A stretch of 64,000 bases of DNA from Nocardia amikacinitolerans NBRC 108937 (GCF_001612615.1 NZ_BDAU01000009.1:1-64000), one strand, 5' to 3'. Shown: positions 17,020 to 28,463, numbered from the stretch's first letter. Numbers and translations: made by a program. The notes: generated from the letters alone by a model not told the origin.

Positions 17020-17858
17020 CCGACAAGCCGACTCAGCTTCCCACCGGCCCGATCACGGACGAGCAGCACACCACCGGCCGCCAACCGGTGACCAGCCCGT
17101 TCGATTCGCCGACCCAGCAGCTCCCCGTGGTGGACATGTCCAAGCCGCGTCCCGCCGACGTGCCGCGCACCGACGACGAGCTCGGCCTGGATCCCGACGT
17201 GCCCACCGTCGAGCAGACCAAGGCGGGCACGCCCGCGTACTCCTACGCCAGCATCCCGCCCGCCGCCAACCCGCCGAACGAGCCGAGCAAGTTGGCACGC
17301 CGCCGTAACGCCGAAAACCGGCGCGGCACTTTGAATTTCGGCCTGTTCCTGCTGCGACTGGTGGTCGGCGGCACCTTCATCTATCACGGCTTGCAGAAGC
17401 TCACCGGCTGGTTCCACGGCCCGGGCCTGGACGGTACCCGCGACATGATGGCAGACGGCGGCTGGGATCACCCGAGCCTCGCCACCGTCCTCCTCGTCGT
17501 GGGCGAGCTCGGCGGCGGCATCCTACTGATCCTCGGCCTCATCACCCCGCTCGCTGCGGGCGCGGTGCTCGCCGTAATCCTCACCGCGTGGGCGTGGAAG
17601 CAGGGCATGATCCCCGGCTTCCAGTACAAGGGCTCGGTCCCCTCCGGCGTCGAACTCGAGACCATCCTCGCGGGCACCGCCGCCGCCGTCATCCTCACCG
17701 GCCCCGGCCGCTGGTCCCTCGACCGCAATCGCGGCTGGGCCACCCGCCCCGCCTGGGGCTCCTTCGCCGCCCTCCTCGCCGCCCTCCTCGCCGCCGCGGG
17801 CACCTACTGGTACCTCCACGGCGGCAACCCCCTCACCGGCATCGGCCCCTTCAACTGA
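17016..17858 (+). CDS. DoxX-family membrane protein
   Basis: 280 residues from GTG 17016. The first ~100 residues are a hydrophilic, Pro/Thr-rich cytoplasmic arm. The DoxX domain follows with four helices: LFLLRLVVGGTFIYHGLQKL, VLLVVGELGGGILLILGLI, AAGAVLAVILTAWAW and the C-terminal SFAALLAALLAAAGTYWYL. The mycobacterial homologue in the same position (Rv3005c) has been described as part of a membrane oxidoreductase complex with SodA and SseA in the oxidative-stress response; transfer of that role is inference. An alternative start further upstream is unlikely because of the repeat sequence there. Confidence 0.88.
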   Translation: MTDKPTQLPTGPITDEQHTTGRQPVTSPFDSPTQQLPVVDMSKPRPADVPRTDDELGLDPDVPTVEQTKAGTPAYSYASIPPAANPPNEPSKLARRRNAENRRGTLNFGLFLLRLVVGGTFIYHGLQKLTGWFHGPGLDGTRDMMADGGWDHPSLATVLLVVGELGGGILLILGLITPLAAGAVLAVILTAWAWKQGMIPGFQYKGSVPSGVELETILAGTAAAVILTGPGRWSLDRNRGWATRPAWGSFAALLAALLAAAGTYWYLHGGNPLTGIGPFN

Positions 17859-17888
17859 ACCCCACGCCGACAACACTTCTGGACATAC

Positions 17889-17920
17889 GAAGGCCCCGGT
17901 TCATCAGCACCGGGGCCTTC
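17889..17920. terminator. Bidirectional terminator-like hairpin
   Basis: An 11-bp perfect stem GAAGGCCCCGG (17889-17899) pairs with 17910-17920 across a 10-nt loop, between the convergent doxX and 18029-18259 genes. No long T-run. Confidence 0.6.
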
Positions 17921-18028
17921 CATATTCGGTCTACGCCCGAGACGCCGACTCAGCTCTCGGACCCTACCGCGGTCTGCGGAGTCAACGCGACTCGATCGCT
18001 GGGCCGACTCGGCGTCGGGTTCTTCGGA

Positions 18029-18259
18029 TCAGTCGTGGAACAGGTCCTGTACATCGGTGACCACCAGCGCCCGATCGAGCCAGGTGTGCAGCGTGTCCCG
18101 ATCGGTGCATCCCACGATGCGATCGTGCGCATCGGCGGAAACCTCGACACCGCGGCGCTCGAGCACCCGCAGAATGCTCCCGCACACCCCTTCGACGTGC
18201 CCTTCGGCGCGAAGGCGCTGGGAGCTTTCAGAGCGGAAGAACGACAGGTCCAACGACAT
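18029..18259 (-). CDS. Small protein resembling the C-terminal module of Rpn/PD-(D/E)XK-type proteins
   Basis: 76 residues from ATG 18259, with an excellent GGAGGAAG ribosome site. The sequence LRAEGHVEGVCGSILRVLER continues into a helical stretch containing GCTDRDTLHTWLDRALVVTD and ends in VQDLFHD. This resembles the AEGxAEG...ILxVLExRG...I..CTD...LxxWL.RA...DLF tail that I know from longer actinobacterial Rpn-like (PD-(D/E)XK transposase family) proteins. Here that tail stands alone, with no nuclease domain in front. It may be a free-standing small protein or a remnant; the intact start and ribosome site favour the former. It lies 83 bp downstream of ilvD on the same strand. Confidence 0.6.
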   Translation of the reverse strand: MSLDLSFFRSESSQRLRAEGHVEGVCGSILRVLERRGVEVSADAHDRIVGCTDRDTLHTWLDRALVVTDVQDLFHD

Positions 18260-18342
18260 CAGCTTCCTCCAGGTTGTGGCGGCCGGGCTGGTTCCGAGCC
18301 CGCGCGGGCCCCGAGCCGGAACTCGGGGCCCGCGTCTGGCGG

Positions 18343-20184
18343 TCAGGGGACGCGGCGGACGGCGCCCTTGTCGGCGGAGGTGGCGAGGGCGGCGTAGGCG
18401 CGCAGGGCGGTGGTGACGGGGCGCTCGCGGTTGGCGGGCTGCCAGGGGCGCTCGGATGCTTCCATCTTGGCGCGGCGCTCGGCGAGCACGGCGTCGTCGA
18501 CGAGCACCTCGAGGGTGCGGGTGGCGACGTCGATGCGGATCTGGTCGCCGTTCTCGATCAGCGCGAGCACGCCGCCGCTGGCAGCCTCGGGGGAGATGTG
18601 GCCGATCGAAAGGCCAGAGGTGCCACCGGAGAAGCGGCCGTCGGTGATCAACGCGCACTGCTTGCCGAGCCCGGAGCCCTTCAAAAACGCGGTGGGATGC
18701 AGCATTTCCTGCATACCCGGCCCGCCCGCGGGACCCTCGTACCGCACGACGATGACGTCGCCCGGCTTGATCTGCTTGCCGAGGATGACCGACACGGCCT
18801 CCTCCTGCGATTCCACGACGACGGCCGGACCCTGGAAGGTGAACAGATCCTCGTCGATGCCCGCGGTCTTGAGGATCGCGCCGTCGGGAGCGATGTTGCC
18901 GCGCAGCACGACCAGACCACCCTCGACGGTGTAGGCGTGCTCCTTGTCGCGGATGCAGCCGCCCACGGCGTCGGTGTCCAGCGAGGACCACCGGTTGTTC
19001 GTGGAGAACGGCTCGGTGGTGCGAACCCCGCCCGGCGCGGCGTGGAACAGCTCGACGGCCTCGTCGGATGCCTTGCCGGAGCGGATGTCCCAGGTGTCGA
19101 GCCACTCGTCGAAGCTCGCGGTGTGCACGGTCGTCACGTCGGTTTCGAGCAGTCCGGCGCGGCGCAGCTCGCCGAGGATGGCGGGGATGCCGCCCGCCCG
19201 GTGCACGTCCTCCATGTGATAGTCCGAGTTCGGCGAGACCTTGGACAGGCAAGGCACCGTACGGCTGATCTCGTCGATCGTGCTCAGATCGAAATCGATC
19301 TCGCCCTCCTGCGCGGCGGCGAGGGTGTGCAGCACCGTGTTGGTCGAACCGCCCATCGCCACGTCCAGCGCCATCGCGTTGCGGAACGCCTTCTGGTTGG
19401 CCACGTTTCGCGGCAGCACCGAGGCGTCGTCCTCGCGGTACCAGCGGTTGGCGATGTCGACGATCACCCGGCCCGCCTTCTCGAACAGCGCGCGGCGGGC
19501 GGCGTGCGTGGCCAGCGTGGATCCGTTGCCGGGCAACGCGAGACCAAGCGCCTCGGTGAGGCAGTTCATCGAGTTGGCGGTGAACATGCCGGAGCAGGAA
19601 CCGCAGGTCGGGCAGGCGCTGCGCTCGACCTCGTCCAGTCCCTCGTCGCTGACGGCGCTGTTGGCGCTTGCCGAGATCGCGGTGACGAGATCCGTCGGCG
19701 CTTGAGCGACACCGCCGACCACGACGGCCTTTCCGGCTTCCATCGGCCCGCCGGAGACGAACACGGCCGGGATGTTCAGCCGCATGGCGGCATTCAGCAT
19801 GCCCGGAGTGATCTTGTCGCAGTTGGAGATACACACCAGCGCGTCGGCGGTGTGCGCATTGGCCATGTATTCGACCGAGTCGGCGATGATTTCGCGGGAC
19901 GGCAGCGAGTAGAGCATGCCGCCGTGGCCCATCGCGATGCCGTCGTCCACGGCGATGGTGTGGAATTCGCGCGGCACGCCGCCCGCGGCGCGGACCGCCT
20001 CCGCCACGATCTCGCCGACGTCCTTCAAATGCACGTGGCCAGGCACGAACTGGGTGTAGGAGTTCGCGATGGCGACGATCGGCTTGCCGAAGTCGGAGTC
20101 GGTGAGGCCGGTGGCCCGCCACAGCGCGCGTGCGCCTGCGGCGTTGCGTCCGGCGGTGGTGGTGCGTGAACGAAGCGGTGGCAT
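18343..20184 (-). CDS. ilvD: Dihydroxy-acid dehydratase
   Basis: 613 residues, full length. It dehydrates 2,3-dihydroxy-isovalerate and -methylvalerate to the 2-keto acids, the third common step of valine and isoleucine synthesis. Iron-sulfur ligand segments are present: [11 protein letters not shown] and [17 protein letters not shown]. The C-terminal active-site region [20 protein letters not shown] is also present. It lies about 1.4 kb from ilvBNC but on the opposite strand, so the two are not one operon; the attenuator described upstream of ilvB would not control it. In M. tuberculosis ilvD is located elsewhere, so its presence here is a difference from that order. Confidence 0.97.
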   Translation of the reverse strand: MPPLRSRTTTAGRNAAGARALWRATGLTDSDFGKPIVAIANSYTQFVPGHVHLKDVGEIVAEAVRAAGGVPREFHTIAVDDGIAMGHGGMLYSLPSREIIADSVEYMANAHTADALVCISNCDKITPGMLNAAMRLNIPAVFVSGGPMEAGKAVVVGGVAQAPTDLVTAISASANSAVSDEGLDEVERSACPTCGSCSGMFTANSMNCLTEALGLALPGNGSTLATHAARRALFEKAGRVIVDIANRWYREDDASVLPRNVANQKAFRNAMALDVAMGGSTNTVLHTLAAAQEGEIDFDLSTIDEISRTVPCLSKVSPNSDYHMEDVHRAGGIPAILGELRRAGLLETDVTTVHTASFDEWLDTWDIRSGKASDEAVELFHAAPGGVRTTEPFSTNNRWSSLDTDAVGGCIRDKEHAYTVEGGLVVLRGNIAPDGAILKTAGIDEDLFTFQGPAVVVESQEEAVSVILGKQIKPGDVIVVRYEGPAGGPGMQEMLHPTAFLKGSGLGKQCALITDGRFSGGTSGLSIGHISPEAASGGVLALIENGDQIRIDVATRTLEVLVDDAVLAERRAKMEASERPWQPANRERPVTTALRAYAALATSADKGAVRRVP

Positions 20185-20708
20185 GGATGGTCCTCGAAGG
20201 GGTCGCGGGGGCTGTGGTGCGACTGCGCGGAGTTCGCTCGGCGTACCCGGAACTCGCTCGGCGGCTGTTCCACGGTACTCCCGGGGGTGCCGGGCCGATA
20301 TCGCCGGTCGCGGTAGTCGATGCGTCGCGCGTCGCGTGCGTCGTGTCGCCGCGGGTGGTGGTCGTCGGCGCGGACGGTGTCGTCGAGTGTGTGTCGGTAC
20401 CCGAACCGTCCAGCCGCGCGGGCGGTTTCCGTCAGCGGCGCGGCTACGCCAAGACTAGCGTCGCGTGTCCAGCCGATATTCCGTCGCGGTGCGAATCCGT
20501 GTGCGCTGTCGCGTCGCATCCACGGGCTGCCGAAGCTCTACGGGTCAGCCGTGTCTGGGACTTCGCTCCAGCCGTGCGCGCTCCGCGGACCTCCGCATTC
20601 GCTCCGAGCCATGTGCGCTCCGCAGACCTCCGCCTTGGTTCCGGCCGTACGCTCCTTGCGCCTTCGGGTCGTGCGCGGTACCCGACGGCCTGCAGCTGAC
20701 CAGCGCCT
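20185..20708. other. Intergenic region upstream of ilvD with degenerate repeats
   Basis: 524 bp without a supportable gene. At about 20570-20670 there are two to three degenerate units that, read on the minus strand, contain CGGAGGTC.GCGGAGCG.GCACGGC. This is the same motif family as the ten-unit array at 57001-57395. The ilvD promoter must lie in the first ~200 bp next to 20184, but I could not pick a convincing -10/-35 pair. Confidence 0.5.
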
Positions 20709-21248
20709 TCAGTCGCCGGACTTGCGCTCCGCCTCGGGCGTCTCCTGCTCCTCCGCGCTCGCCCGCTCCTCGGCATCCCGCTCGACCTCGGCCGCCGCGG
20801 CCGCGCCGAACAGATCGGGCAGCCGTCCCTTCGACGCCGTGATCAGCGTGCGCAGCTGGTCGTAGCTCACCGCGGGCAGCCGCACCGCCGACTCGTCGGT
20901 CAGGTGCGCCCGTACGAACCCGCGCTTGGGAATGCTCACGCCCTTGATCTGGTCCCAGTCGATGTGCCGGGAACCGAAGAGGGTGCGCAGGTCGAGCCCG
21001 GCGTCGGAGACGACGGTCCGGGTGCGCGCCACCCACGCGGCGACCACCACGGGCAGCACAAGCAGCCACCACAAACCGGCGGGCCAGCCGACGAAGAACA
21101 GGAACACGCACAGCGCGAGCACGACAACGCCGAGGTAGGCGAGCGGCTGAATGCGGATGACCTTGGCCTCCGGCCGACCCGTATCCGATCCCGAGTCGGA
21201 GGTATGGGACGATTTAGCCGGTGGCACGGACTGATGCGGTGATGACAC
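20709..21248 (-). CDS. PH-domain membrane protein (Cfp6-like)
   Basis: 179 residues from GTG 21248, supported by GAGG about 8 nt upstream. Two adjacent helices (YLGVVVLALCVFLFFVGW and GLWWLLVLPVVVAAWVA) are followed by a bacterial PH-like (PF10756-type) domain: RTRTVVSDAGLDLRTLFGSR then HIDWDQIKGVSIPKRGFV. The tail is Glu/Ala-rich and charged. Position directly upstream of, and divergent from, ilvB matches the mycobacterial low-molecular-weight antigen 6 gene (Rv3004, from memory). It is a membrane-bound protein of unknown function. Confidence 0.82.
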   Translation of the reverse strand: MSSPHQSVPPAKSSHTSDSGSDTGRPEAKVIRIQPLAYLGVVVLALCVFLFFVGWPAGLWWLLVLPVVVAAWVARTRTVVSDAGLDLRTLFGSRHIDWDQIKGVSIPKRGFVRAHLTDESAVRLPAVSYDQLRTLITASKGRLPDLFGAAAAAEVERDAEERASAEEQETPEAERKSGD

Positions 21249-21327
21249 ACCACCATCCTCGCATCCTGGTAATCGGACACAAGCAACCACTGGAGTCCCA
21301 CATAATGGGACGCATTGGGTCATCTGT

Positions 21328-21357
21328 TTGACTCATCGCTTCACGCCCGCTTAACGT
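21328..21357 (+). promoter_or_regulatory. Probable ilvB promoter
   Basis: TTGACT (21328-21333), an 18-bp spacer and TAACGT (21352-21357). Initiation 6-8 nt downstream would fall at 21363-21365, i.e. on the GTG of the leader peptide, so the leader would be leaderless. Confidence 0.6.
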
Positions 21358-21364
21358 CGTGCGC

Positions 21365-21412
21365 GTGAATCGAAACGAGTTGCTCGTAATCGGCCGGCGC
21401 GTCCAGCGTTGA
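21365..21412 (+). CDS. Branched-chain amino acid leader peptide of ilvBNC
   Basis: A 15-codon frame starting at GTG 21365 encodes MNRNELLVIGRRVQR and ends at TGA 21410-21412. It contains the run Leu-Leu-Val-Ile (TTG CTC GTA ATC, 21380-21391) and another Val codon, as expected for a peptide whose translation reports charged Leu/Val/Ile tRNA. It sits between the probable promoter and an intrinsic terminator that precedes ilvB. The start codon is probably at the 5' end of the transcript, since no ribosome site is present. Leader-peptide attenuation of ilvB is known in actinobacteria; this instance is read from sequence. Confidence 0.75.
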   Translation: MNRNELLVIGRRVQR

Positions 21413-21458
21413 GCCTGACTACCTAGGTCGAATACGTCAGCTCGCGTTGCGACGCGCC
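21396..21458 (+). promoter_or_regulatory. Pause/alternative hairpin of the ilvB attenuator
   Basis: GGCGCGTC (21396-21403), inside the leader peptide codons, pairs perfectly with GACGCGCC (21451-21458). Nested inside, GAGCCTGAC (21411-21419) pairs with GTCAGCTC (21436-21443) with one bulge. A ribosome stalled at the Leu-Leu-Val-Ile codons would cover the 5' arm. How this frees an anti-terminator was not resolved by eye. Confidence 0.55.
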
Positions 21459-21459
21459 A

Positions 21460-21495
21460 CCCTCGAACAGCCATGCGCTGGTCGGGGGCTTTTTT
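21460..21495 (+). terminator. Attenuator terminator upstream of ilvB
   Basis: CCCTCGA (21460-21466) pairs with TCGGGGG (21482-21488), one G-T pair. An inner CAGC/GCTG stem (21468-21471 with 21477-21480) closes a 5-nt loop. A run of six T follows (21490-21495), about 100 bp before the ilvB start. Classic Rho-independent form, placed where an attenuator is expected. Confidence 0.75.
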
Positions 21496-21596
21496 GTGTT
21501 CGGGCATTTTCCGGCGCGGCGGGTCGCGAAGACCGATCGTGTCGAGCACAGCAGTGTTGTCCGGGGTCAAGAACGACAAGTTAGGAAACGAAGACG

Positions 21597-23531
21597 GTGA
21601 GCGCACCAACCGCACGGCCCGGGCCCTCGGCCCGCAGGTCAGCGCCTTCGGCTACTCAGCAGGCATCGCCCGCTGGCACTCCGACGACCACGGCGAACCG
21701 CCGCCAGGTCCCGCCCGAGCGGGTCACCGGCGCGCAGTCCGTCGTCCGGTCGCTCGAGGAGCTCGGCGTCGACACCGTATTCGGCATTCCCGGCGGCGCG
21801 ATTCTCCCGGTGTACGACCCGCTCTTCGACTCGACCAAGGTTCGCCACGTGCTGGTGCGCCACGAGCAGGGCGCCGGTCACGCGGCCACCGGTTACGCGC
21901 AGGCGACCGGTAAGGTCGGTGTGTGTATGGCCACATCCGGCCCCGGCGCGACCAACCTGGTGACGCCGATCGCCGACGCCCAGATGGACTCGGTGCCGAT
22001 CGTCGCGATCACCGGCCAGGTCGGCCGCGGCCTGATCGGCACCGACGCCTTCCAGGAAGCCGACATCTCCGGCATCACCATGCCGATCACCAAGCACAAC
22101 TTCCTGATCACCGACGGCGCCGACATCCCGCGCATGATCGCCGAGGCGTTCTACCTGGCCGCCTCCGGCCGTCCGGGCGCGGTGCTCGTCGACATCCCGA
22201 AGGACGTGCTGCAGGCGCAGACCACCTTCAGCTGGCCGCCGGAGATGCGCCTGCCCGGCTACCGTCCGGTCACCAAGCCGCACGGCAAGCAGGTGCGCGA
22301 GGCCGCGCGGATGATCATGGAAGCCAAGGCCCCCGTGCTGTACGTGGGCGGCGGCGTGATCAAGGCCGACGCCTCGGCCGAGCTGCTGGAACTGGCCGAG
22401 CTGACCGGCATCCCGGTGGTCACCACCCTGATGGCGCGCGGCGCGTTCCCCGACAGCCACCAGCTGAACATGGGCATGCCCGGCATGCACGGCACCGTCG
22501 GCGCGGTCGCGGCCCTGCAGAAGTCCGACCTGCTGATCACCCTCGGCGCCCGCTTCGACGACCGCGTCACCGGTCAGCTGGACTCCTTCGCGCCCGGCGC
22601 CAAGGTGATCCACGCCGACATCGACCCGGCCGAGATCGGCAAGAACCGGCACGCCGACGTCCCGATCGTTGGCGACTGCCGCGAGGTCATCGCCGAGCTG
22701 ATCGAGACCCTCAAGGCCGACCCGGCCGCGGGAGAGGCTCCGCTGCTCGACATCTCGGAGTGGTGGTCCTACCTGGACGGCATCCGCAATCAGTACCCGC
22801 TCGGCTGGACCCCGCCGAAGGACGGCTCGCTGTCGCCGGAGTTCGTCATCGACGCGCTCGGCCGCCTTGCCGGGCCGGACGCGATCTACTGCGCGGGCGT
22901 CGGCCAGCACCAGATGTGGGCCGCCCAGTTCATCAAGTACGAGAAGCCGCGCACCTGGCTGAATTCCGGTGGTCTCGGCACCATGGGCTACGCCGTCCCG
23001 GCCGCCATGGGCGCCAAGATGGGCGCGCCGGAGAAGGAAGTGTGGGCGGTCGACGGTGACGGCTGCTTCCAGATGACCAACCAGGAGCTGGCCACCTGCG
23101 CGGTCGAGGGCGTGCCGATCAAGGTCGCGCTGATCAACAACGGCAACCTGGGCATGGTCCGGCAGTGGCAGACCCTCTTCTACGAGGAGCGCTACTCCAA
23201 CACCGACCTTGGCACGCACACCCTGCGCATCCCCGACTTCGTCAAGCTCGCCGAGGCGCTCGGCTGCCACGGCATCCGGGTGGAGAAGGAAGAGGACGTC
23301 GAGGCCGCGATCCGCGAGGCGCAGTCCATCAACGACCGCCCGGTGGTGATCGACTTCATCGTCGGCAAGGACGCCCAGGTGTGGCCGATGGTCGCCGCGG
23401 GCACCAGCAACGACGAGATCATGGCCGCCCGCGGTATCCGCCCGCTGTTCGACGAGGACGAGCAGGCCGCCGAGCCCGCCGTCATCCACGAGGCGATGTC
23501 GCACGAGAAGAACAAGGGGACCGAGGCATGA
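21597..23531 (+). CDS. ilvB: Acetolactate synthase large subunit
   Basis: 644 residues from GTG 21597 (GGAAACGAAG upstream). This ThDP enzyme condenses two pyruvates, or pyruvate with 2-ketobutyrate, in the first common step of valine/leucine and isoleucine synthesis. N-terminal ThDP domain: [16 protein letters not shown], with the catalytic Glu in [15 protein letters not shown]. Middle FAD/DHS domain: [16 protein letters not shown]-terminal ThDP-binding motif: [17 protein letters not shown] then [11 protein letters not shown]. First gene of ilvBNC; it overlaps ilvN by 4 bp. Expression is likely attenuated through the leader at 21365-21495. Confidence 0.97.
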   Translation: MSAPTARPGPSARRSAPSATQQASPAGTPTTTANRRQVPPERVTGAQSVVRSLEELGVDTVFGIPGGAILPVYDPLFDSTKVRHVLVRHEQGAGHAATGYAQATGKVGVCMATSGPGATNLVTPIADAQMDSVPIVAITGQVGRGLIGTDAFQEADISGITMPITKHNFLITDGADIPRMIAEAFYLAASGRPGAVLVDIPKDVLQAQTTFSWPPEMRLPGYRPVTKPHGKQVREAARMIMEAKAPVLYVGGGVIKADASAELLELAELTGIPVVTTLMARGAFPDSHQLNMGMPGMHGTVGAVAALQKSDLLITLGARFDDRVTGQLDSFAPGAKVIHADIDPAEIGKNRHADVPIVGDCREVIAELIETLKADPAAGEAPLLDISEWWSYLDGIRNQYPLGWTPPKDGSLSPEFVIDALGRLAGPDAIYCAGVGQHQMWAAQFIKYEKPRTWLNSGGLGTMGYAVPAAMGAKMGAPEKEVWAVDGDGCFQMTNQELATCAVEGVPIKVALINNGNLGMVRQWQTLFYEERYSNTDLGTHTLRIPDFVKLAEALGCHGIRVEKEEDVEAAIREAQSINDRPVVIDFIVGKDAQVWPMVAAGTSNDEIMAARGIRPLFDEDEQAAEPAVIHEAMSHEKNKGTEA

Positions 23532-24031
23532 GTAGCACCCACACCCTGAGCGTCCTCGTGGAGGACAAGCCGGGCGTGTTGGCGCGGGTGGCGAGTCTGT
23601 TCTCGCGCCGCGGGTTCAACATCGAGTCGCTCGCGGTCGGCGGCACCGAGATCCCCGAGATCTCGCGCATGACCATCGTCGTGACGGTCGAGGACCTGCC
23701 CCTCGAGCAGGTCACCAAGCAGCTCAACAAGCTGGTGAACGTCATCAAGATCGTCGAGCAGGACGCCGACGCGTCGGTGGCGCGCGAGCTGATCCTGGTC
23801 AAGGTGCGCGCGGACGCGAGCGTGCGCACCCAGGTGATCGAGGCGGTGCAGTTGTTCCGCGCCAAGGTGATCGACGTCTCGCCGGACGCGCTGACCATCG
23901 AGGCGACCGGAACCCGGTCCAAGCTGGACGCACTGCTGCGCATGCTCGAGCCGTACGGTATCCGCGAGATCGTGCAGTCGGGTGTGGTGGCTGTCGGGCG
24001 CGGGCCGAAATCGATTACGGCGACGCGCTAG
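23528..24031 (+). CDS. ilvN: Acetolactate synthase regulatory subunit
   Basis: 167 residues from the ATG at 23528 that overlaps the ilvB stop (ATGA). The N-terminal ACT domain begins [20 protein letters not shown] and has [14 protein letters not shown]; a C-terminal ALS_ss_C domain carries LILVKVRAD and ALTIEATGT. It stabilises IlvB and gives feedback inhibition by valine or related amino acids through the ACT domain. Length is normal for the family. Confidence 0.96.
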   Translation: MSSTHTLSVLVEDKPGVLARVASLFSRRGFNIESLAVGGTEIPEISRMTIVVTVEDLPLEQVTKQLNKLVNVIKIVEQDADASVARELILVKVRADASVRTQVIEAVQLFRAKVIDVSPDALTIEATGTRSKLDALLRMLEPYGIREIVQSGVVAVGRGPKSITATR

Positions 24032-24094
24032 GGGTCCGATCGGCCCGACCGCGACGACCCGGCTAACCTTGCTGCGATCGACGGTCGGCGGACC

Positions 24095-25221
<1,127 letters not shown>

Positions 25222-25236
25222 AGCGTTGTAGTACAC

Positions 25237-25276
25237 AACGGCCCGGCACCTGGTTGGTGCCGGGCCGTTCTGTTTT
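25237..25276 (+). terminator. Strong terminator after ilvC
   Basis: A 14-bp perfect stem AACGGCCCGGCACC (25237-25250) pairs with 25256-25269, 5-nt loop, then CTGTTTTCG. It separates ilvC from the convergent gene at 25282-25581. Confidence 0.88.
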
Positions 25277-25281
25277 CGCTA

Positions 25282-25581
25282 CTAGCTGCTGCCGAACCAG
25301 CCGCGCGGCCAGCCCCAGTGACCGTTGCCGTGCCAGCCGTTGTTGTTCCAGCCGTCGCAGCGATCCCACTGGTTCCAACGGTTCCAGTCGTTGTCCCAGA
25401 AATCCCAGCCCCAGTTCCCGTGGCAATCCCTGGGGTGGTGGCGGACCTCGGTGATGGTGGGGGTTCCCGGCTCGGCCGACGCGGGTACGGCCAAGGCGGC
25501 CAACGGTATTGCGGCGACCGCGCCTGCGACGGCCACTCGGGCCAGCATGCGTCCGGTCGCGGACTTGCGTGTGGTGGACAA
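25282..25581 (-). CDS. Small secreted Trp/Asn/Gly-rich protein
   Basis: 99 residues from TTG 25581, chosen because GAAAGGA ends 6 nt upstream; GTG 25596 is an in-frame alternative with no ribosome site. A Sec signal (ARVAVAGAVAAIPLAALAVP then ASA-EPG) leaves a mature chain of about 60 residues with eleven tryptophans, many Asn, Asp and Gly, and two cysteines (DCHGNWG and DRCDGWN). The repeated (N/D/G)W spacing suggests a low-complexity wall-binding or aggregating surface protein. I recognise no family. It probably acts outside the cell; convergent with ilvC. Confidence 0.65.
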   Translation of the reverse strand: MSTTRKSATGRMLARVAVAGAVAAIPLAALAVPASAEPGTPTITEVRHHPRDCHGNWGWDFWDNDWNRWNQWDRCDGWNNNGWHGNGHWGWPRGWFGSS

Positions 25582-25596
25582 CGTGAATCCTTTCAC

Positions 25597-26126
25597 TCTG
25601 CGGCGAACCGCTCGTTCGCCATCCCCTCGCGGAGATCCGTCCGACTGAGCTGGGCGAACGGGTCGGGATATGACGTGCCGTCGTCGTCGCGGGACGCGAC
25701 CCCCTGGACATACCGCCGTTCCGGCGACCGCACGCCTTCACTCTGCCCCACTCGAGCCGAAAGGTCACTGGGCGAGCGGCATTCCAGAAAAGTTTCAGTC
25801 TGAAGTACTACGCCGATAGGGGAATACCCTGAGGGTGCGGCTGGGGTCGCGCCCGGACGTGCCGCGACAGTTCCGCGTCGGGCGGTCGGCTTCGATGCCG
25901 CGCCACGGCGATTGGATGGGCGCGGGCGTTGGGGCGCAACCTCATCCATCGTTGCCGGGCAGCTTGCCCGGCGTTGCATGGCCGTGCGACCGTCGAAGCC
26001 CTCTGTCGCCATGGGCGAATTTCGAGCAACCAGGACCGCGTGCGGTCGGTCCCTGGATCGGCTCCGGACGCGCCGCCGGGTCCGGCGAACCTTGCCACTC
26101 CGCTCGCAGCCCACCACACTGGGCAA
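25597..26126. other. Gene-poor gap before the DUF2252 gene
   Basis: About 530 bp. Open frames exist on both strands, but none has a ribosome site and a protein-like composition. The promoters for the divergent genes at 25581 and 26127 should lie here. I see no RNA gene or clear repeat. Confidence 0.4.
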
Positions 26127-27491
26127 ATGACGACCTCGTCCGCCGCTGCCTCCGGGTCGACCGCCGCCTCGCTCGGCCGCGCGGCGCGCAAACGGGTCTC
26201 GCGCTCCGCGCTCGGCGTCTGGCGGGCTCCGGCCGACCGCATCGATCCGGTTACCATCCTGGAACGGCAGGCCGCCACCCGCGTCCCCGAGCTGACTCCC
26301 ATCCGCTACGCGCGAATGGCCGCGGGGCCGTTCCCGTTTCTGCGCGGCGCTCCCGCCATCATGGCCGCCGACCTCGCCGTGTCGGAGAGCACCGAGCTGA
26401 CCGTGCAGCTGTGCGGCGACGCGCACCTGTCGAACTTCGGCCTGTTCGCGTCACCGGAACGCGCGCTGGTGTTCGATCTCAACGACTTCGACGAAACACT
26501 GCCCGGTCCGTTCGAATGGGATGTGAAACGCCTGGCCGCCAGCGTCGCGGTCGCCGCGCGTGAGAACGGCCGCCCCGACACCGACGTCGAGCAGGCCGTA
26601 CTCGCCGCGGCCCGCGGATATCGCGAGTCGATGCGCAGGCTGGCCCGGCTCGACGGGATGACGGTCTGGTACGAGCGGATCGACGCCGACGAAGTCGCGG
26701 CGTTGATTCGCAAACCCAAGCGGCGCAAGAGGGTCGAACGGACCCTCGATGCCGCCAGGGCCCGCACCAGCTTGCAGGCGCTGGCCAAGCTCACCGAGCC
26801 CGACGCCGACGGCATCCCGCGCATCAGGCACCATCCGCCCCTCGTGACGCCGCTGGGGGAGGCGGAAGGAGACGCCGTCGCCGCGGTGTTCGCCGACTAT
26901 CGCCGCAGCCTGCCCGAGGAGCGCCGGGTGCTGCTGGACCGGCACCGGTTCGTCGACGTCGCACGAAAGGTGGTGGGCGTCGGCAGTGTCGGGACTCGAT
27001 GCTTCATCGTCCTGCTCGCCGACCGCGACACAGCCAGCCCGCTGTTCCTCCAGGTCAAGGAGGCCGAAGAGTCCGTGCTGAGCCCGCATCTCGCGCCGAG
27101 CCGGTTCCGGCACCAAGGCCACCGGGTCGTGCACGGTCAACGACTCACGCAAGCAGCCAGCGACATCTTCCTCGGCTGGGCCACCGGCCCCGAGGGGCGG
27201 CACTACTACTGGCGCCAGCTGCGAGACATGAAGGGCTTTGCGGTGATCGAGAACATGTCCCGCCCGGTGCTGACCGACTACGCCAGGCTGTGCGGCCAAA
27301 CTCTGGCCCGCGCCCACGCCCGCTCCGGCGACCGCGTCGCCATCGCCGCCTACCTCGGCACCGGCGACGCCTTCGACCGCGCGATGGTGGACTTCGCCCT
27401 CGCCTACGCGGACCAGACCCTCGACGACCACAGGGCGTTGCTCGCGGCGATCGAGAGCGGACGAGTGCAGGCCGCCGCGCCGGGGGCGTGA
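26127..27491 (+). CDS. DUF2252 family protein
   Basis: 454 residues from ATG 26127. The chain follows the DUF2252 pattern: RYARMAAGPFPFLRGAPAIM, LCGDAHLSNFGLFASPERAL, FDLNDFDETLPGPFEWDVKR, then YYWRQLRDMKG and CGQTLARAHARSGD near the C-terminus. The GDxHxxNFG and FDxNDFD elements resemble the catalytic and metal loops of aminoglycoside-phosphotransferase/kinase-like folds, so a phosphotransferase-like activity is plausible; no substrate is known. No signal peptide or membrane span. Single gene, followed after 90 bp by the moxR operon on the same strand. Confidence 0.9.
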   Translation: MTTSSAAASGSTAASLGRAARKRVSRSALGVWRAPADRIDPVTILERQAATRVPELTPIRYARMAAGPFPFLRGAPAIMAADLAVSESTELTVQLCGDAHLSNFGLFASPERALVFDLNDFDETLPGPFEWDVKRLAASVAVAARENGRPDTDVEQAVLAAARGYRESMRRLARLDGMTVWYERIDADEVAALIRKPKRRKRVERTLDAARARTSLQALAKLTEPDADGIPRIRHHPPLVTPLGEAEGDAVAAVFADYRRSLPEERRVLLDRHRFVDVARKVVGVGSVGTRCFIVLLADRDTASPLFLQVKEAEESVLSPHLAPSRFRHQGHRVVHGQRLTQAASDIFLGWATGPEGRHYYWRQLRDMKGFAVIENMSRPVLTDYARLCGQTLARAHARSGDRVAIAAYLGTGDAFDRAMVDFALAYADQTLDDHRALLAAIESGRVQAAAPGA

Positions 27492-27581
27492 GCGCCGCCT
27501 CTCCCTGCGTGATCCGAGCGCCTGAGAAACGGATCGCGGCCGTGCGAGCGGCGCCGTGACGTCCTTCTACACTGGCTACCG

Positions 27582-28459
<878 letters not shown>

Positions 28460-28463
<4 letters not shown>

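Noticed and set aside
25593..26426. Minus-strand frame upstream of and opposite DUF2252
   Set aside because: Arg/Gly-rich, mostly antisense to the DUF2252 coding start, no ribosome site; its C-terminal ~60 codons look slightly more protein-like but have no start.
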